Source: Pyronema omphalodes
Lineage: Eukaryota; Ascomycota; Pezizomycetes; Pezizales; Pyronemataceae
DNA: 64,000 nucleotides
Direction of reading: 5' to 3'
NCBI GenBank assembly: GCA_024516155.1
Contig: JAJJXM010000071.1
Coordinates: forward strand, 232,700 to 296,699
Under the pieces are notes generated by a model. The model saw only the letters and a list, made by a program, of their open reading frames with translations, had not been told where the DNA came from and searched no databases. Both the position numbers and the translations under genes were made by a program. This document shows positions 20,046 through 29,863 of this stretch, one piece after another (the stretch's first letter is position 1; each line of letters opens with the position of its first letter).

Positions 20046-21319
20046 AGGGGTCGATCTGAAAGGCGTCTACTTTGCCTTCGAAATCAACATGTACCTTATC
20101 TATCCCACCTACCTGGGTCTTTATTGGAGGGGTCAGCTGGGCGCGCCGGGGGTTTGTATATCTGAAAGCGGCCCAGACATCGGGACCTTCTGCGGCGGCC
20201 AGGTATTCTTTCCACAAGGAGTCCTTCGCGTGTCGTACTCTGCGGTAGTGGGTGTTCCGGAGGCGTTTGTATTCCGCATGATGGGCGGGGAGGCGAGTAG
20301 TTTTCCACCTCTTCCGCGCGCTCTGCATGTTCCGTCGAGTCGTGTTTAGTTCCTCCGTCCACCACCTCTTCGAGCGAGGAGTCGGGGAGAGGGTGGGTGT
20401 CGCTGTTTGGGCAGCTGCTTGGATGGAGTAACGAATGAGAGCGGCCCATTCATCCAGGTTACTTGCGGACGGGTTTGCGCGGAGGTGTGTCCAGTATGGG
20501 TGACTGGCCTCGGCGAGGGTTTGTAGCTCCCTGGTAAAGGTCTCCCAATCCGTTTTCTGCCAGTTAAGTCGTGGGGCGGTAGGGGTGGCGGTGTCATGGT
20601 GTGGGTGGAGGGACGTTAGTTGAAAGCGGATGACCTCGTGGTCTGAACCTGTGGCTAGGTCGTCGTCGACTGCCCAGTTTGTGAGTTCCCTTGTCATCGC
20701 GGGGGATGTCAGGGTCAGGTCCAGAACCGACGAGCCAGAGCCGTCTTTGTGCTGGTGGGTCGGGACGTCGGGGACGTTCGCCAGATTCCAGTGGTGGGTT
20801 TCGATCAACTCCACGATCTCTTCAGCTCGGGCTCTCCTGCGAGTGTTGGAATCCCACAACGGGTGGTGTGCGTTGAGGTCTCCCGTGATGACACATCGGC
20901 GAGGGAGGACGAGGGGGGTGAGGGCTCGGGGTAGGGTGTATAGTTTAGAGAGTGGGTCGCGTTCATTATAGATGTTAAGTAAAAAGAAGGGGGGTATTAG
21001 GGGTGTGCGGACCTCGAGGACTTGTAGGTCTGGGTCTGCGGTGACATCTGGTCTAGGGGTGACGCTGATGTGGGGGTTCAAACGAGAGACGTAGGCGGCG
21101 GTCCGGTTGGCTTTGTGGTAACCGGGGGGGGGGAAGCAAAAGAATGAAGTTGGGGTGGGTTATAGCAAATTTGGGGTCCTTGACGTTTACCTCATGGACA
21201 AGAATGATGTCGGTGGTAGCGCTTGCTGTATTTAGCAGCGTCGTGAGGGCGGTGGTGATGCGATTCGTGTTGTGGGACACGATGCGGAGGGTCGCCGCTG
21301 ATGAATGTTGTCTATTCAT
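20046..21319 (-). pseudogene. LINE-C ORF2, endonuclease part only
   Basis: The start is the ATG at 21319, overlapping the ORF1 stop by 8 nt (ATGAATAG). The frame shifts at a 9-10 base G run near 21124-21134 (C run in sense). Downstream, the endonuclease motifs GDLNAHHPLWDS and GSDHEVIRF are intact. So is the linker up to KVDAFQ, where HAL-D begins. No reverse transcriptase is present in this copy. Confidence 0.85.
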
Positions 21320-23235
21320 CGGCGGTCATGGTGGTATTGGTAATGGGGTCGGTTTCGGCGGGGATGTTGTTGTAGGTGGTGTCTGGGCGGGTTTTGAGCC
21401 ATGCCTCTCTCACAATTCCTATTTTCACTGGGCATTTAGTGCTGTATGCTGCGTGTTGGGTGTCAGCATGTCCAGCGGCTACACAGTTCGAGCATCTGTA
21501 AACGGTGTGAATGCACTTCCTGCCCTTCTGTTTGGGGCATTCTCCACAGAAGTGGTATTCCGTTGGGTGTACGGCGGCGCATATGGCGCAGGTAGGTCCG
21601 TTGTCGGCGGCGCACGTTGCGTGGTGGTGGCCAAACTTCTGGCACCTGCGACATTGGTCGATGGGTCTGGCGGAGAAGAACTCGGTGACTTTTCGTGGTT
21701 CGAACAGGACGACGACCTTCGTGCGTTTCAATGTGTTGTAGTCGTTGAGAGAGGTGAGGGCGATCATGACGCTCGACGCCGACTTACCGGCCCGTTTTTC
21801 AGGGTGTGATATGTACCGCGGTGGTTGGGTTAAGCTGACGCAGTGGTTACGCTCTATCTCGGCTTGCAGTTTTTGCATGCCTTCTTCGGAGTCTGGGTAG
21901 TACTCGATTGGTACGCCGTGGACGGCCAGTTTGTACCACTTCTCGTTTATGCGGGGGGGCAGCAACGTAGGGTGTACTGTGCGGGCGGCTTTGAGTATAA
22001 GGGGCAGGTGGGGGGTAATATCGGCGGGTGTAGTTTGGGGGGGGGGGGGGGGGTCAAAATAAGATTTCCTTTCACGTTCTTCTTTACCATCGAGATGGAG
22101 ACCTTCTCAGTAACGTTTGCTGCGCGCAAGGCGTCGTTGACGGCAGTTCCAATTGCTACCTTGGAGCTCTCGGGGAAGGAACGGGGGTCTGGGCATGGGA
22201 TAATAATGTCGGTGGGGGGGGGGGATTCTTTCTTTTGGGCTTTGGCGGGTTTGGTGGTTTGTTTAGGAGGTGTGGGGGCAGCGGCGGGGCATAACTTCTT
22301 CGTTCCGGGTACTTCTTCTTGCCATGGGGTGGAGGGGTTCTGATCGGGGCGTGGGGCATGGACGGGGAGGGGGATCTTGTGTTTCTTGAGCTCGTTCTCG
22401 GCAGCAAGACAGCGTTTCTTCCAGTAGGCAAGTTCCTTAGGGGAGGGGGCAGCGGGGGGTGGGGGCGTGAATAGAGGGGAGGTCGTTGGATTCGGGGGAG
22501 GGTGGGGCGAGGGTAGTGGGGTTCTCGGGGGTGGAGGAGGATTCGACGGGGGAAAGGAGGGCGGAGATGTCTTCGGTGGGGAGTATGACGGGGGCAATGC
22601 GGGACAGGAGGTCGTGGACGGCACGGATTGTAGACTGGTATTTGTGGATAGATCGGAACGCTTGGGTGACTCTGTCGTTCGTGGCTCTGTCGGCGTGTCG
22701 AAACATGTCCGTGGCGGTGTTGAGATTGTCGTTGAGTTGGTCGATGGATGTTGCGAGGCTGTCGGTGGCAGGGTTGGTAGACAGGGGGTTGTCGGTGTCA
22801 CGGCGGAGGCGTTGGACTCCAGCGGGGACTGGGGTGGAGTCGGCGGCGATGTGGGTGATGGAGTGGGCGGTGGAGGCAGCTGGGCGTTTCTTCGATTTGT
22901 CGGTTTGGCGTTGAACGGTGTATTTGGGGTCGGGGTTGGTCAATACGTCGGGGGTGTCATTGTTGTCAGGTAGGGTTTACTTATTGTGGGGGGTTTTGGG
23001 GGGAGCGTTATTGGGGTTGCGCGCGACGGGGGTGGGGGAGCTTTCGCGGGAAGACGCGTCTTCGTCGCTAGAGTCATCGCTGACGTCAGAGCACGTGTCT
23101 ACGTGCATTTCCGTGTCGGACGCGTCGGACCCTTGCGGCTCCGCGTTAGCGCGTTTTTCTTTCGCGAGCGCTCGAGGGGGCGCTTTGTCGGGGGGGGAGG
23201 GGCTGTTTCTCAACAGCGGAGGATCGGGTGGGCAT
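21312..23235 (-). pseudogene. LINE-C ORF1, multiply frameshifted
   Basis: The ATG at 23235 matches LINE-A1 ORF1 (MPTRSSAVEKQ). An extra C in the run near 23190-23200 shifts the frame, and further shifts or stops occur near 22977, 22440, 22220 and 22035-22050, mostly at C/G homopolymers. The C-terminal 217 residues (21312-21965) are open and contain WYKLAVHGVPIEYYPD and the knuckles CRRCQKFGHHHATC and CAICAAVHPTEYHFCGEC. Confidence 0.85.
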
Positions 23236-23517
23236 CGGAAGTTCGGAATAAGTTGTTTCTGCGGTAGCGACAAGGAATCCGTGATTGAAATGATGGTTTT
23301 TGATGTGGGTGGAGGGTGGTGTTGATGGAACCGGTTCGCGGGGCTTTTCTCAGGGGCCCGAAAACTCTTTTTCGATGAAAACTCAACGAAAAAGAGAGGG
23401 CCTGATCTGGAAATGCTGCGAATAGGTAATTCGGGGCTGCCAAACAATAATCCGCGATAAAATCTTGCGATTTCGGCGTGGTTGTTGAAAAGGCAGGGGG
23501 GGGGTCGCTCTTTGCTG

Positions 23518-23682
23518 ATCTCCGGGTCCCTTTGTCACCTAGCCTTGCGTACAGCGCATCGAACACCTTGGGGATTGCGTCATAGGCTCTCCTTAGGCAT
23601 GCGAACGTTATCGTGTCGGGACCGGGGGCTTTCTTGGGGGAGGAGGAGTAAATTGCGTGACGTATTTCTTCGGGGGTGAATG
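23518..23682 (-). pseudogene. LINE-X: LINE-A-type ORF2 scrap (start of RT)
   Basis: About 55 codons of ORF2 are readable on the minus strand (FTPEEIRHAIYSSSPKKAPG through AYDAIPKVFDALYARLG), just upstream of the RT core. The scrap lies between the head of LINE-C and the tail of HAL-E2. It may be the far flank of an old insertion site that was later rearranged. Confidence 0.75.
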
Positions 23683-25664
23683 TTATTTATTTATTTATTT
23701 ATTTATTCATACACGCATCCAACCGTAAGGTTATGGCGGAATCTACAAATTAAATACAATGTTAAGAACCTGGGGGTGATGCCAGGTCCCCACTGGGTAA
23801 GCCCCAGAGCTGTCTATGTGGGTGGGAGTGTAGTCTCCCAAGTCTCTTCGTGCAGTTTTTCATCTAGCGTCGTCAGATCAAAGGAGCCCTGTGCGCTCGG
23901 AGGCCACCTCGCCGGGTCGATCCCCCATTTCCTCCACCCTTCCCCTCCCGTTTTTAACCATTTTTCCGCCTTTATTTCCTCCACAAAGCAAAAACGAAAC
24001 CAAAGCAAAGTTAAACAGCCGCCGGGCCACCTGCGCCCCCACTCTCCTCTCCTCTCTCCCCTCCTCCGCTGGTGTCTCCTGACTCTTTGCCCTTTGAGAC
24101 ACCCGGGTCCGCCCTGCCCCTCTTCTCCTCCCCTCTCTCCCCTTCTCCTTCCTTCTTCCTCAGCCTTCTTGCTGCTCCCCCTCGCCTCTCTCCCCTTCTT
24201 GTCGGTGGTGTTGTCAGTCCAAGATTGCCATTCCCAAGCACAATCTGGACGTTGATGCATCCGCTCTTGACGACTTCTGCCCAAGTCTTCTTTGCGGAGG
24301 CGGTTGTCTGTCTGGGTTGGTGGGTATTCTTTCCCCTTCCACCATTCTTCGTTGTGGGGGTCTGTTTGGATATCGCTGCAGTAGATGTCGTCTCCTTCGC
24401 TTTCATCTTCTTCTTCTGCGTAGCCTTTGCCTCCACAGTCTTCCATCCGTTGGTCTCAGCAGGGGCAGTGCTTGGGGCGTCGGGTAGAGGTGTGTCCTGA
24501 GCAGATGAACTGTCAGGGTGAGGTTCCAGTGTTGCTTCGGTCGACGTGATTGCGAGGAGAGGTGGGGGGGACGTAAGCTTGAGAGCATCAAGTTTGTCCT
24601 GGGCGGCGGTAGTCGCATGTTTCGAGTGCATCAGGCTTCGCACCGGTGATGCAGCTCTCGGTTTGTGGTTGACCGGTGCTCTGGTCGTTGGTGAGGTGGG
24701 TTCGGTGTTCTGGTCGCTTCCCCTTCGCTTTCTCTTGCCAGGAGGGTTGCGAACTGCGTCCAGGACATCCTGGATGTCATGGTGGACGACGGACAGTTGC
24801 ATAGTCATCTCTTCCATCGCTGAGGAAGAGGCTGTGAGGTTCGGTGAGGGGGGCGCCGAAATGACTTGTTGCTGTTCGTCGATTTTCTTCGTTAGGGCGT
24901 CCACGGCAGCCTTGAGAGCTGCTGTTTCTGCCTGTGTAGAGTCGTATGCTTTGCGCAGCGTCACGTTTTCGAAGAGCAGATCGTTGAATTTGGTTATCAT
25001 GACGTCGAATCTGTGGCGCATCTCATCGCTGTTGTTGCGTATGGTGTCATCGAGGGTATTGAAGCGTCGCTGTGTGTCCCGGTGGATCTGTTGTATCCCC
25101 AGGAAGCTGGCTCCAGTGAGTTCGGCTTGGTTTTCATGAAACAGTTGATCTAGGGTGGCACAGTTGTCGTCAACTGCGATTGCCTTATTCATTGCAGATA
25201 CACACGCGCGGCGGTAGTCGCTGAACCGGCTTTGTTCAGTTGTCGCCTGTTGCTGCTTTGTTGAAGCCGAAGGAACTGGTGATCCTGCCAAGACCACGCT
25301 CTGGAAGGGCTTTCCAGCGAAGTTTCCATCAACTTCATCAACTATTCCATCTCTTCCATCAAAAGTAGGATTGGATCCATCATGAGGAGGGTCGGCTAGA
25401 ACATTGTACGCGTTTTCGGACCATTTCGATCGTCTGGCGTTGTTCTGTCGTTGTTTTGGCGACATTTCGTGAGGTGGGGTAAGCCAAAACTCGTGAAAAC
25501 ACTGATTTTGCGACAAAAGTCAACAAAAACAACGTAGAATTCCCTGAAAATTCAGAGAATAACGTAATAGAGTGCTGCGAATCCGAATCCGATGAGAAAA
25601 TCGGGGGTTTCGGTGCTCGTTGTTGAGAATGCAGGGGGGGGGGGTCGCCGTTGCCGTGTGGTGT
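23683..25664 (-). mobile_element. HAL-E2: ORF1-only element with LINE-A-type 3' end
   Basis: The head is at 25664 and the tail of TTTA units (plus strand) at 23683-23705, with an AACC..GGTT hairpin just inside. It has the same structure and right-hand junction as HAL-E1. Left and right flanks belong to different LINEs (LINE-X and LINE-D) and no target duplication is visible, so one border has been reshuffled. Confidence 0.87.
24011..25465 (-). CDS. HAL protein (type 1), 484 aa, open
   Basis: The frame is open from the ATG at 25465. Domain order is as in the other type-1 HAL proteins: basic N-terminus, FLGIQQIHRDTQRRF block, coiled coil, basic linker, GWKTVE and TWAEVV motifs, Arg/Gly/Glu tail. 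The coiled coil differs from the other copies (FNDLLFENVTLRKAYDS instead of FNILIGENTKLRAAYDS), a difference that resembles the type-2 proteins (VALRKAY). No enzymatic motif is present. Its function is unknown; a role as nucleic-acid chaperone or particle protein is inferred only from analogy with LINE ORF1. Confidence 0.75.
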   Translation of the reverse strand: MSPKQRQNNARRSKWSENAYNVLADPPHDGSNPTFDGRDGIVDEVDGNFAGKPFQSVVLAGSPVPSASTKQQQATTEQSRFSDYRRACVSAMNKAIAVDDNCATLDQLFHENQAELTGASFLGIQQIHRDTQRRFNTLDDTIRNNSDEMRHRFDVMITKFNDLLFENVTLRKAYDSTQAETAALKAAVDALTKKIDEQQQVISAPPSPNLTASSSAMEEMTMQLSVVHHDIQDVLDAVRNPPGKRKRRGSDQNTEPTSPTTRAPVNHKPRAASPVRSLMHSKHATTAAQDKLDALKLTSPPPLLAITSTEATLEPHPDSSSAQDTPLPDAPSTAPAETNGWKTVEAKATQKKKMKAKETTSTAAISKQTPTTKNGGRGKNTHQPRQTTASAKKTWAEVVKSGCINVQIVLGNGNLGLTTPPTRRGERRGGAARRLRKKEGEGERGEEKRGRADPGVSKGKESGDTSGGGERGEESGGAGGPAAV

Positions 25665-26181
25665 TTAAGACTTGGGCGCCCATACCGAAGTAGCGACCTT
25701 TGTCGCGGAGATGAACGAAGAGAGTGCCTTTGTGCCGGGGGGGGTGTAGAGGATGTTGTCCAAATTGATCCGGGAATTCCTGTGGAGTTTGAGATCCTGT
25801 CGAAGTGTTGTCCGGGCGTCCTGGTGGTCTGGGCAGCTGAGGAGCAGGTGCCGAGGGGTCTGAGGGGAGTGTAGCGGGCAGCTACAATGTCGCGATGGGT
25901 AGGAGTCTGTCGGCGGGTGTGCCAGGTAGTCCAGAAAGTATCCGTGTCCTGTACGGAGACCAAGGATCGCGGTAGAGAGCCACCGGGGGTTGTCGACGTA
26001 GATGGGATCCATGCGTCTCCGGTGCGGGGCAGAGTATGTGTGTGGTCGATCGGAGGAGGAGTACCAGTGTGTCCACTCGGCGACGGTCTTCTCGCGTGCT
26101 TTCTTTCGTAGCCGGGTGAGTGTAATGGGTAGATTCGCACGGGGGAGGGATTCGGTGGCTTGTTTAGCCAGGTGGTCTGCG
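25665..26181 (-). pseudogene. LINE-D piece 5: ORF2 C-terminus
   Basis: The end of RNase H and the C2HC region (CSCPLHSPQTPRHLLLSC) of LINE-D are present; the upstream part continues beyond HAL-F at 28171. The last codons and the 3' UTR are missing where HAL-E2's head abuts at 25664. The base-for-base copy of this piece at 10646-11162 shows that this block was duplicated. Confidence 0.88.
26169..26181. repeat. Target-site duplication of HAL-F (left copy)
   Basis: CAGGTGGTCTGCG recurs at 28178-28190. A third copy at 11150-11162, next to HAL-D, has no partner on HAL-D's other side. Confidence 0.93.
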
Positions 26182-28170
26182 TTGTTTGTTTGTTTGTTCT
26201 CTCATTACTTGTTTGCAACCTGAAGGTTATGACAAGGGACAGATAAATACAAAAGAGAAGAAGAAAGAAATGTAAAAGCAAAAACCCAGTCTCCACCTCT
26301 ACCAGTCTCCTCCTCTTGATCGTTGTGGTTGTGGGGTCTGTCCCCACTGTATACTACGGGGGTTTCTTGTCCAAGCGCGTCTGATGTTCCAAGTGCCCTG
26401 CTTGCACAGAGGCCGCCTCGCCGGGCTCCTCCCTTTCCTCCTCCCTTCCCCTCCCATTTTTAACCATTTTTCCTCCTGTATTTCCTCCACAAAGCAAAAA
26501 CAAAACCAAAGCAAAGTTAAACAGCCGCCGGGCCACCCGTGCCCCCACTCTCCTCACCTCTCTCCCCTCCTCCGCCGGTGTCTCCTGACTCTTTGCCCTT
26601 TGAGACACCCGGGCCCGCCCTGCCCCTCTTCTCCTCCCCTCTCTCCCCTTCTCCTTCCTTCTTCCTCAGCCTCCTCGCTGCTCCCCCTCGCCTCTCTCCC
26701 CTTCTTGTCGGTGGTGTTGTCAGTCCAAGATTGCCATTCCCAAGCACAATCTGGACGTTGATGCCTCCGCTCTTGACGACTTCTGCCCAAGTCTTCTTTG
26801 CAGAGGGTGTTGTCGTTCTGGGTTGGTGGGTGTTCTTTCCCCGTCCACCATTCTTTGTTGTAGGGGTCTTGCTGGGTGGCGCTGCCGTAGGTGTCGTCTC
26901 CTTCGCTTTCTGCTTCTTCCTCTGTGCAGCCTTCGCCTCCACAGTCTTCCATCCGTTCGTCTCAGCAGGGGCAGTGCTTGGGGCGTCGGGTAGAGGTGTG
27001 TCCTGAGCAGATGGACTGGCAGGCCGAGGTTCCGGTGTCGCATCGGTTGACGTGATCGCGAGGAGAGGTAGGGGGGACATAGGCTTGAGGGCATCAAGCT
27101 TGTCCTGGGCGGCGGTAGTCGCATGTTTTGAGTGCATCAGGCTTCGCACCGGTGATGCCGCTCTCGGTTTGTGGTTCACCGGTCTTCTGTTTGTCGGTGA
27201 GGTGGGTTCGGTGTTCTGGTCGCTTCCCCTTCGCTTTCTCTTGCCAGGAGGGTTGCGAACAGCGTCCAGGACATCCTGAATGTCATGTTGGACGACGGAC
27301 AGTTGCATAGTCATCTCTTCCATCGCTGAGGAAGAGGCCGTGAGGTTCGGTGAGGGGGGGTGCCGAAATGACTTGTTGCTGTTCGTCGATTTTCCTCGTC
27401 AGGGCGTCCACAGCAGCCTTGAGAGCTGCTGTTTCTGCCTGTGTAGAGTCGTAGGCTGCGCGCAGCTTCGTGTTTTCGCCGATCAGAATGTTAAATTTCG
27501 TCATCATGACGTCGAATCTGAGGCGCATCTCATCGCTGTTGTTGCGTATGGTGTCATCGAGGGTATCGAAGCGACGCTGTGTGTCCTGGTGGATCTGTTG
27601 TATCCCCAGGAAGCTGGCTCCAGTGAGTTCGGCGTAGTTGTCTTCAAACAGTTGATCTAGGGTGACATAGTTGTCGTCAACTGCGACTGCCTTGTTAATT
27701 GCAGATACCATCATGCGACGGTAGTCACTAAACCGGCTGTGTTCAGTTGTCGCCTGTTGCTGCGATGTTGAAGCCGAAGGAGCTGGTGATCGTGCCAAGA
27801 CCACGCTCTGGAAGGGCTTTCCAGCGAAGTTTCCATCAACTTCATCAACTTTTCCATCTCTTCCATCGAAAGTAGGAGTAGATCCATCATGAGGAAGGTC
27901 GGCTAGAACATTGTACGCGTTTTCGGACCGTTTCGATCGTCGGGCGTTGTTCTGTCGTTGTTTTGGCGACATTTCGTGAGGTGGGGTAAGCCAAAACTCG
28001 TGAAAACTCTGATTTTGCGACAAAAGTCAACAAAAACAACGTAGAATTCCCTGAAAATTCAGAGAATAACGTAACAGAGTGCTGCGAATCCGAATCCGAT
28101 GAGAAAACCGGGGGTTTCGGTGCTCGTTGTTGAGAATGCAGGGGGGGGGGTCGCCGTTGCCGTGTGGTGT
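26182..28170 (-). mobile_element. HAL-F: ORF1-only element with LINE-B-type 3' end
   Basis: The head is at 28170 and the CAAA-type tail at 26182. It is inserted in LINE-D ORF2 within the RNase H AADHL codons. The target duplication CAGGTGGTCTGCG is at 26169-26181 and 28178-28190. Seven extra bases (gtaactt, 28171-28177) lie between the head and the right-hand duplication, as expected for untemplated addition at the 5' junction. Confidence 0.92.
26517..27972 (-). pseudogene. HAL-F protein, one frameshift at a G run
   Basis: The frame runs from the ATG at 27972 to about 27355 and, in another frame, from there to the stop at 26517. The break coincides with a 7-base G run (plus strand) at about 27354-27360, which is one base longer than in HAL-E2 and HAL-I. 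All other features of the type-1 protein are intact, so the copy is one base away from open; a sequencing error cannot be excluded. Confidence 0.8.
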
Positions 28171-29669
28171 GTAACTTCAGGTGGTCTGCGGCATCGCTGC
28201 CGGGTATGTCGGAGTGACCGCGGATCCAGTGGAGGGTGACTGTGACGTCGCGTTGTAGTAGGGCTTCGGCTGTCTCGTGTATAGTGTGGGCTATTTCCTT
28301 GCCGGGGCCGCGTCGGAGGTGTGAGACACGTTGGAGCACAGCTTTGTTGTCGCTAAAGATGTGCAGTCGACGGTTGTGGAGGTTGAGGCGAGCGATGTAT
28401 TTCAAGCACGTTAAGAGGCATTCTTGAATTGCGCGCACCTCTGCATTGAACACTTCAGCTGTGTCTCCCATAGGTACGATGGTGTTAATGGTGGTGGGTA
28501 GTCCAATGGTGATGGTGTATCCGGCGCCGGTGCCAGACGCCGTCTGCGATCCGTTAGGCGATGATGACATCGCGGCGTCGTCTGAGGTTGTCGAGGAGTA
28601 GGAGGTAGGCGTGCGCTGTCTCGGGTTTCGGGGCTGTGGGGATGTCGACGGTTAAGAGGTTTTCGTCGGCGTCGAGCGGAACGGGGAGGGAGGTGTCTTC
28701 GACCGGTGCGTTGAGAGGGAGCCGAGGCGAGAGAGAGTGTAGAGCGCTGAGGAGGCGCGTGGGCTGTCGTGTGGTGTTGTGCCACGGGTGGTCGTACTCG
28801 TTTGCGATCTCAATAGCGGCGGATTGTAAGCTCGGTATGGGGAAGGATTTGGGACACCGGCGTGCGATCGGATGTGTCGGAGGGAGAGTGAGGACGCGAA
28901 GTGCGTATTGGCGTTGCTTGTGGTCCAGGCGTATCGGTACCGGAGGTAGCGCGGTCTCGTTATGGAGCGCCAGTGTGGGAGTCGAGTTAAAGGCGTTGAG
29001 TATGCGGCGTAGGGCTGAATTTTGTTGGGTTTGTAGTTTCGAGGCAAGGTCTCTCTGTCGCGTGCACCATATCTCCGCGCCAAAGTCCGCACGGGTTTGG
29101 ACGCATGCCTGGAAAATTAGTCGGGTCGCGAGGGGAGACAGACCAGTTTCATATCTTGCTAATCGGCATAGCGCGTTGAGCGTTCTTTGTGCGGCGGGTG
29201 TTTTTCTACGTACATGTGCTTTAAAGTTAAGGCGTGTGTCTAGGTACATACCAATCCATCGTACAACATCTTTTTCCCCTCCCTGCGTCCCAGGGCTCAC
29301 TATCGTACCGTTCGGTAGTTTTACTTTTTCATTGTCTGTGATTGTATCTGACCTCGCCCAGTGGAAATGAAGGAGTTCCGTCTTTGAGTCGTCAAAGGCC
29401 ACAGCGTTGGAGGCTGCCCAAGTGAATGCTGTTTTGGTGACTTTTTCCAGGAGGCGCGCGTTTTCTTTCCGGGTTCGACTCTGTACGACGATTGCGACAT
29501 CATCCATGTAACTAGGGGTCCACGCGAACGGGTGTTCTTGCATTAGTGCGTCGAAGAGCGGTCTTAAGTACAGGAGGACCAGGATCGGTGATGCTGGGGA
29601 ACCCTGGGGGATTCCCGTTTTAATTGGGCGTTGGCGATCTGTTTGTCCGTCGAAGGATAGAGCGGTCGT
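28171..29669 (-). pseudogene. LINE-D piece 4: ORF2 reverse transcriptase and RNase H
   Basis: The frame continues LINE-D ORF2 after the HAL-G insertion: GIPQGSPASPILVLLY, the catalytic YMDD (PSYMDDVAIVV), the thumb region and then RNase H. Near 28556-28562 a deletion of a few bases removes the YTD of the first RNase H motif and shifts the frame. After it, GAGYTITIG, EVFNAEVRAI, FSDNKAVL and HWIRGHSDIPGSDAAD are readable. The protein was therefore damaged independently of the insertions. Confidence 0.88.
29657..29669. repeat. Target-site duplication of HAL-G (left copy)
   Basis: ATAGAGCGGTCGT recurs at 33647-33659 and links LINE-D pieces 3 and 4. Confidence 0.95.
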
Positions 29670-29715
29670 ACACGGCAACGGCGACCCCCCCCCCCTGCAT
29701 TCTCAACAACGAGCA

Positions 29716-29746
29716 CCGAAACCCCCGATTTTCTCATCGGATTCGG
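29716..29746 (+). promoter_or_regulatory. 5' two-tier hairpin of HAL-G
   Basis: The outer stem is CCGAA (29716-29720) with TTCGG (29742-29746); the inner stem is CCGAT (29725-29729) with ATCGG (29736-29740). The same outer stem occurs in type-2 HALs and LINE-A, with different loop sequences. Its position, about 45 nt from the RNA 5' end after the C run, is constant. Confidence 0.5.
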
Positions 29747-29863
29747 ATTCGCAGCACTCTATTACGTTATTCTCTGAAGTTTCAGGGAATTCTACGTTGT
29801 TTTTGTTGACTTTTGTCGCAAAATCAGAGTTTTCACGAGTTTTGGCTTACCCCACCTCACGAA

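Larger units (their letters stand above)
20046..23517 (-). mobile_element. LINE-C: LINE-A-family element, truncated and frameshifted
   Basis: The head is at 23517 (CAGCAAAGAGCGACC then a C run), with the same 5' UTR as LINE-A1, including the CTCTTTTTCG/CGAAAAAGAG inverted repeat. ORF1 and the first third of ORF2 follow. The element ends abruptly at 20046 against the head of HAL-D, so RT, RNase H and the 3' end are missing. Ten bases (plus strand aggggtcgat, 20046-20055) at that junction match neither element clearly. The 5' end interrupts scrap LINE-X. Confidence 0.85.

Noticed and set aside
29813..29863. Longer start of the HAL protein with an MSQNQSFHEF leader
   Set aside because: The upstream start is TTG. 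The first ATG is at 29864 and matches the ATG start of type-2 HALs, so the leader was left out, although near-cognate starts cannot be excluded.
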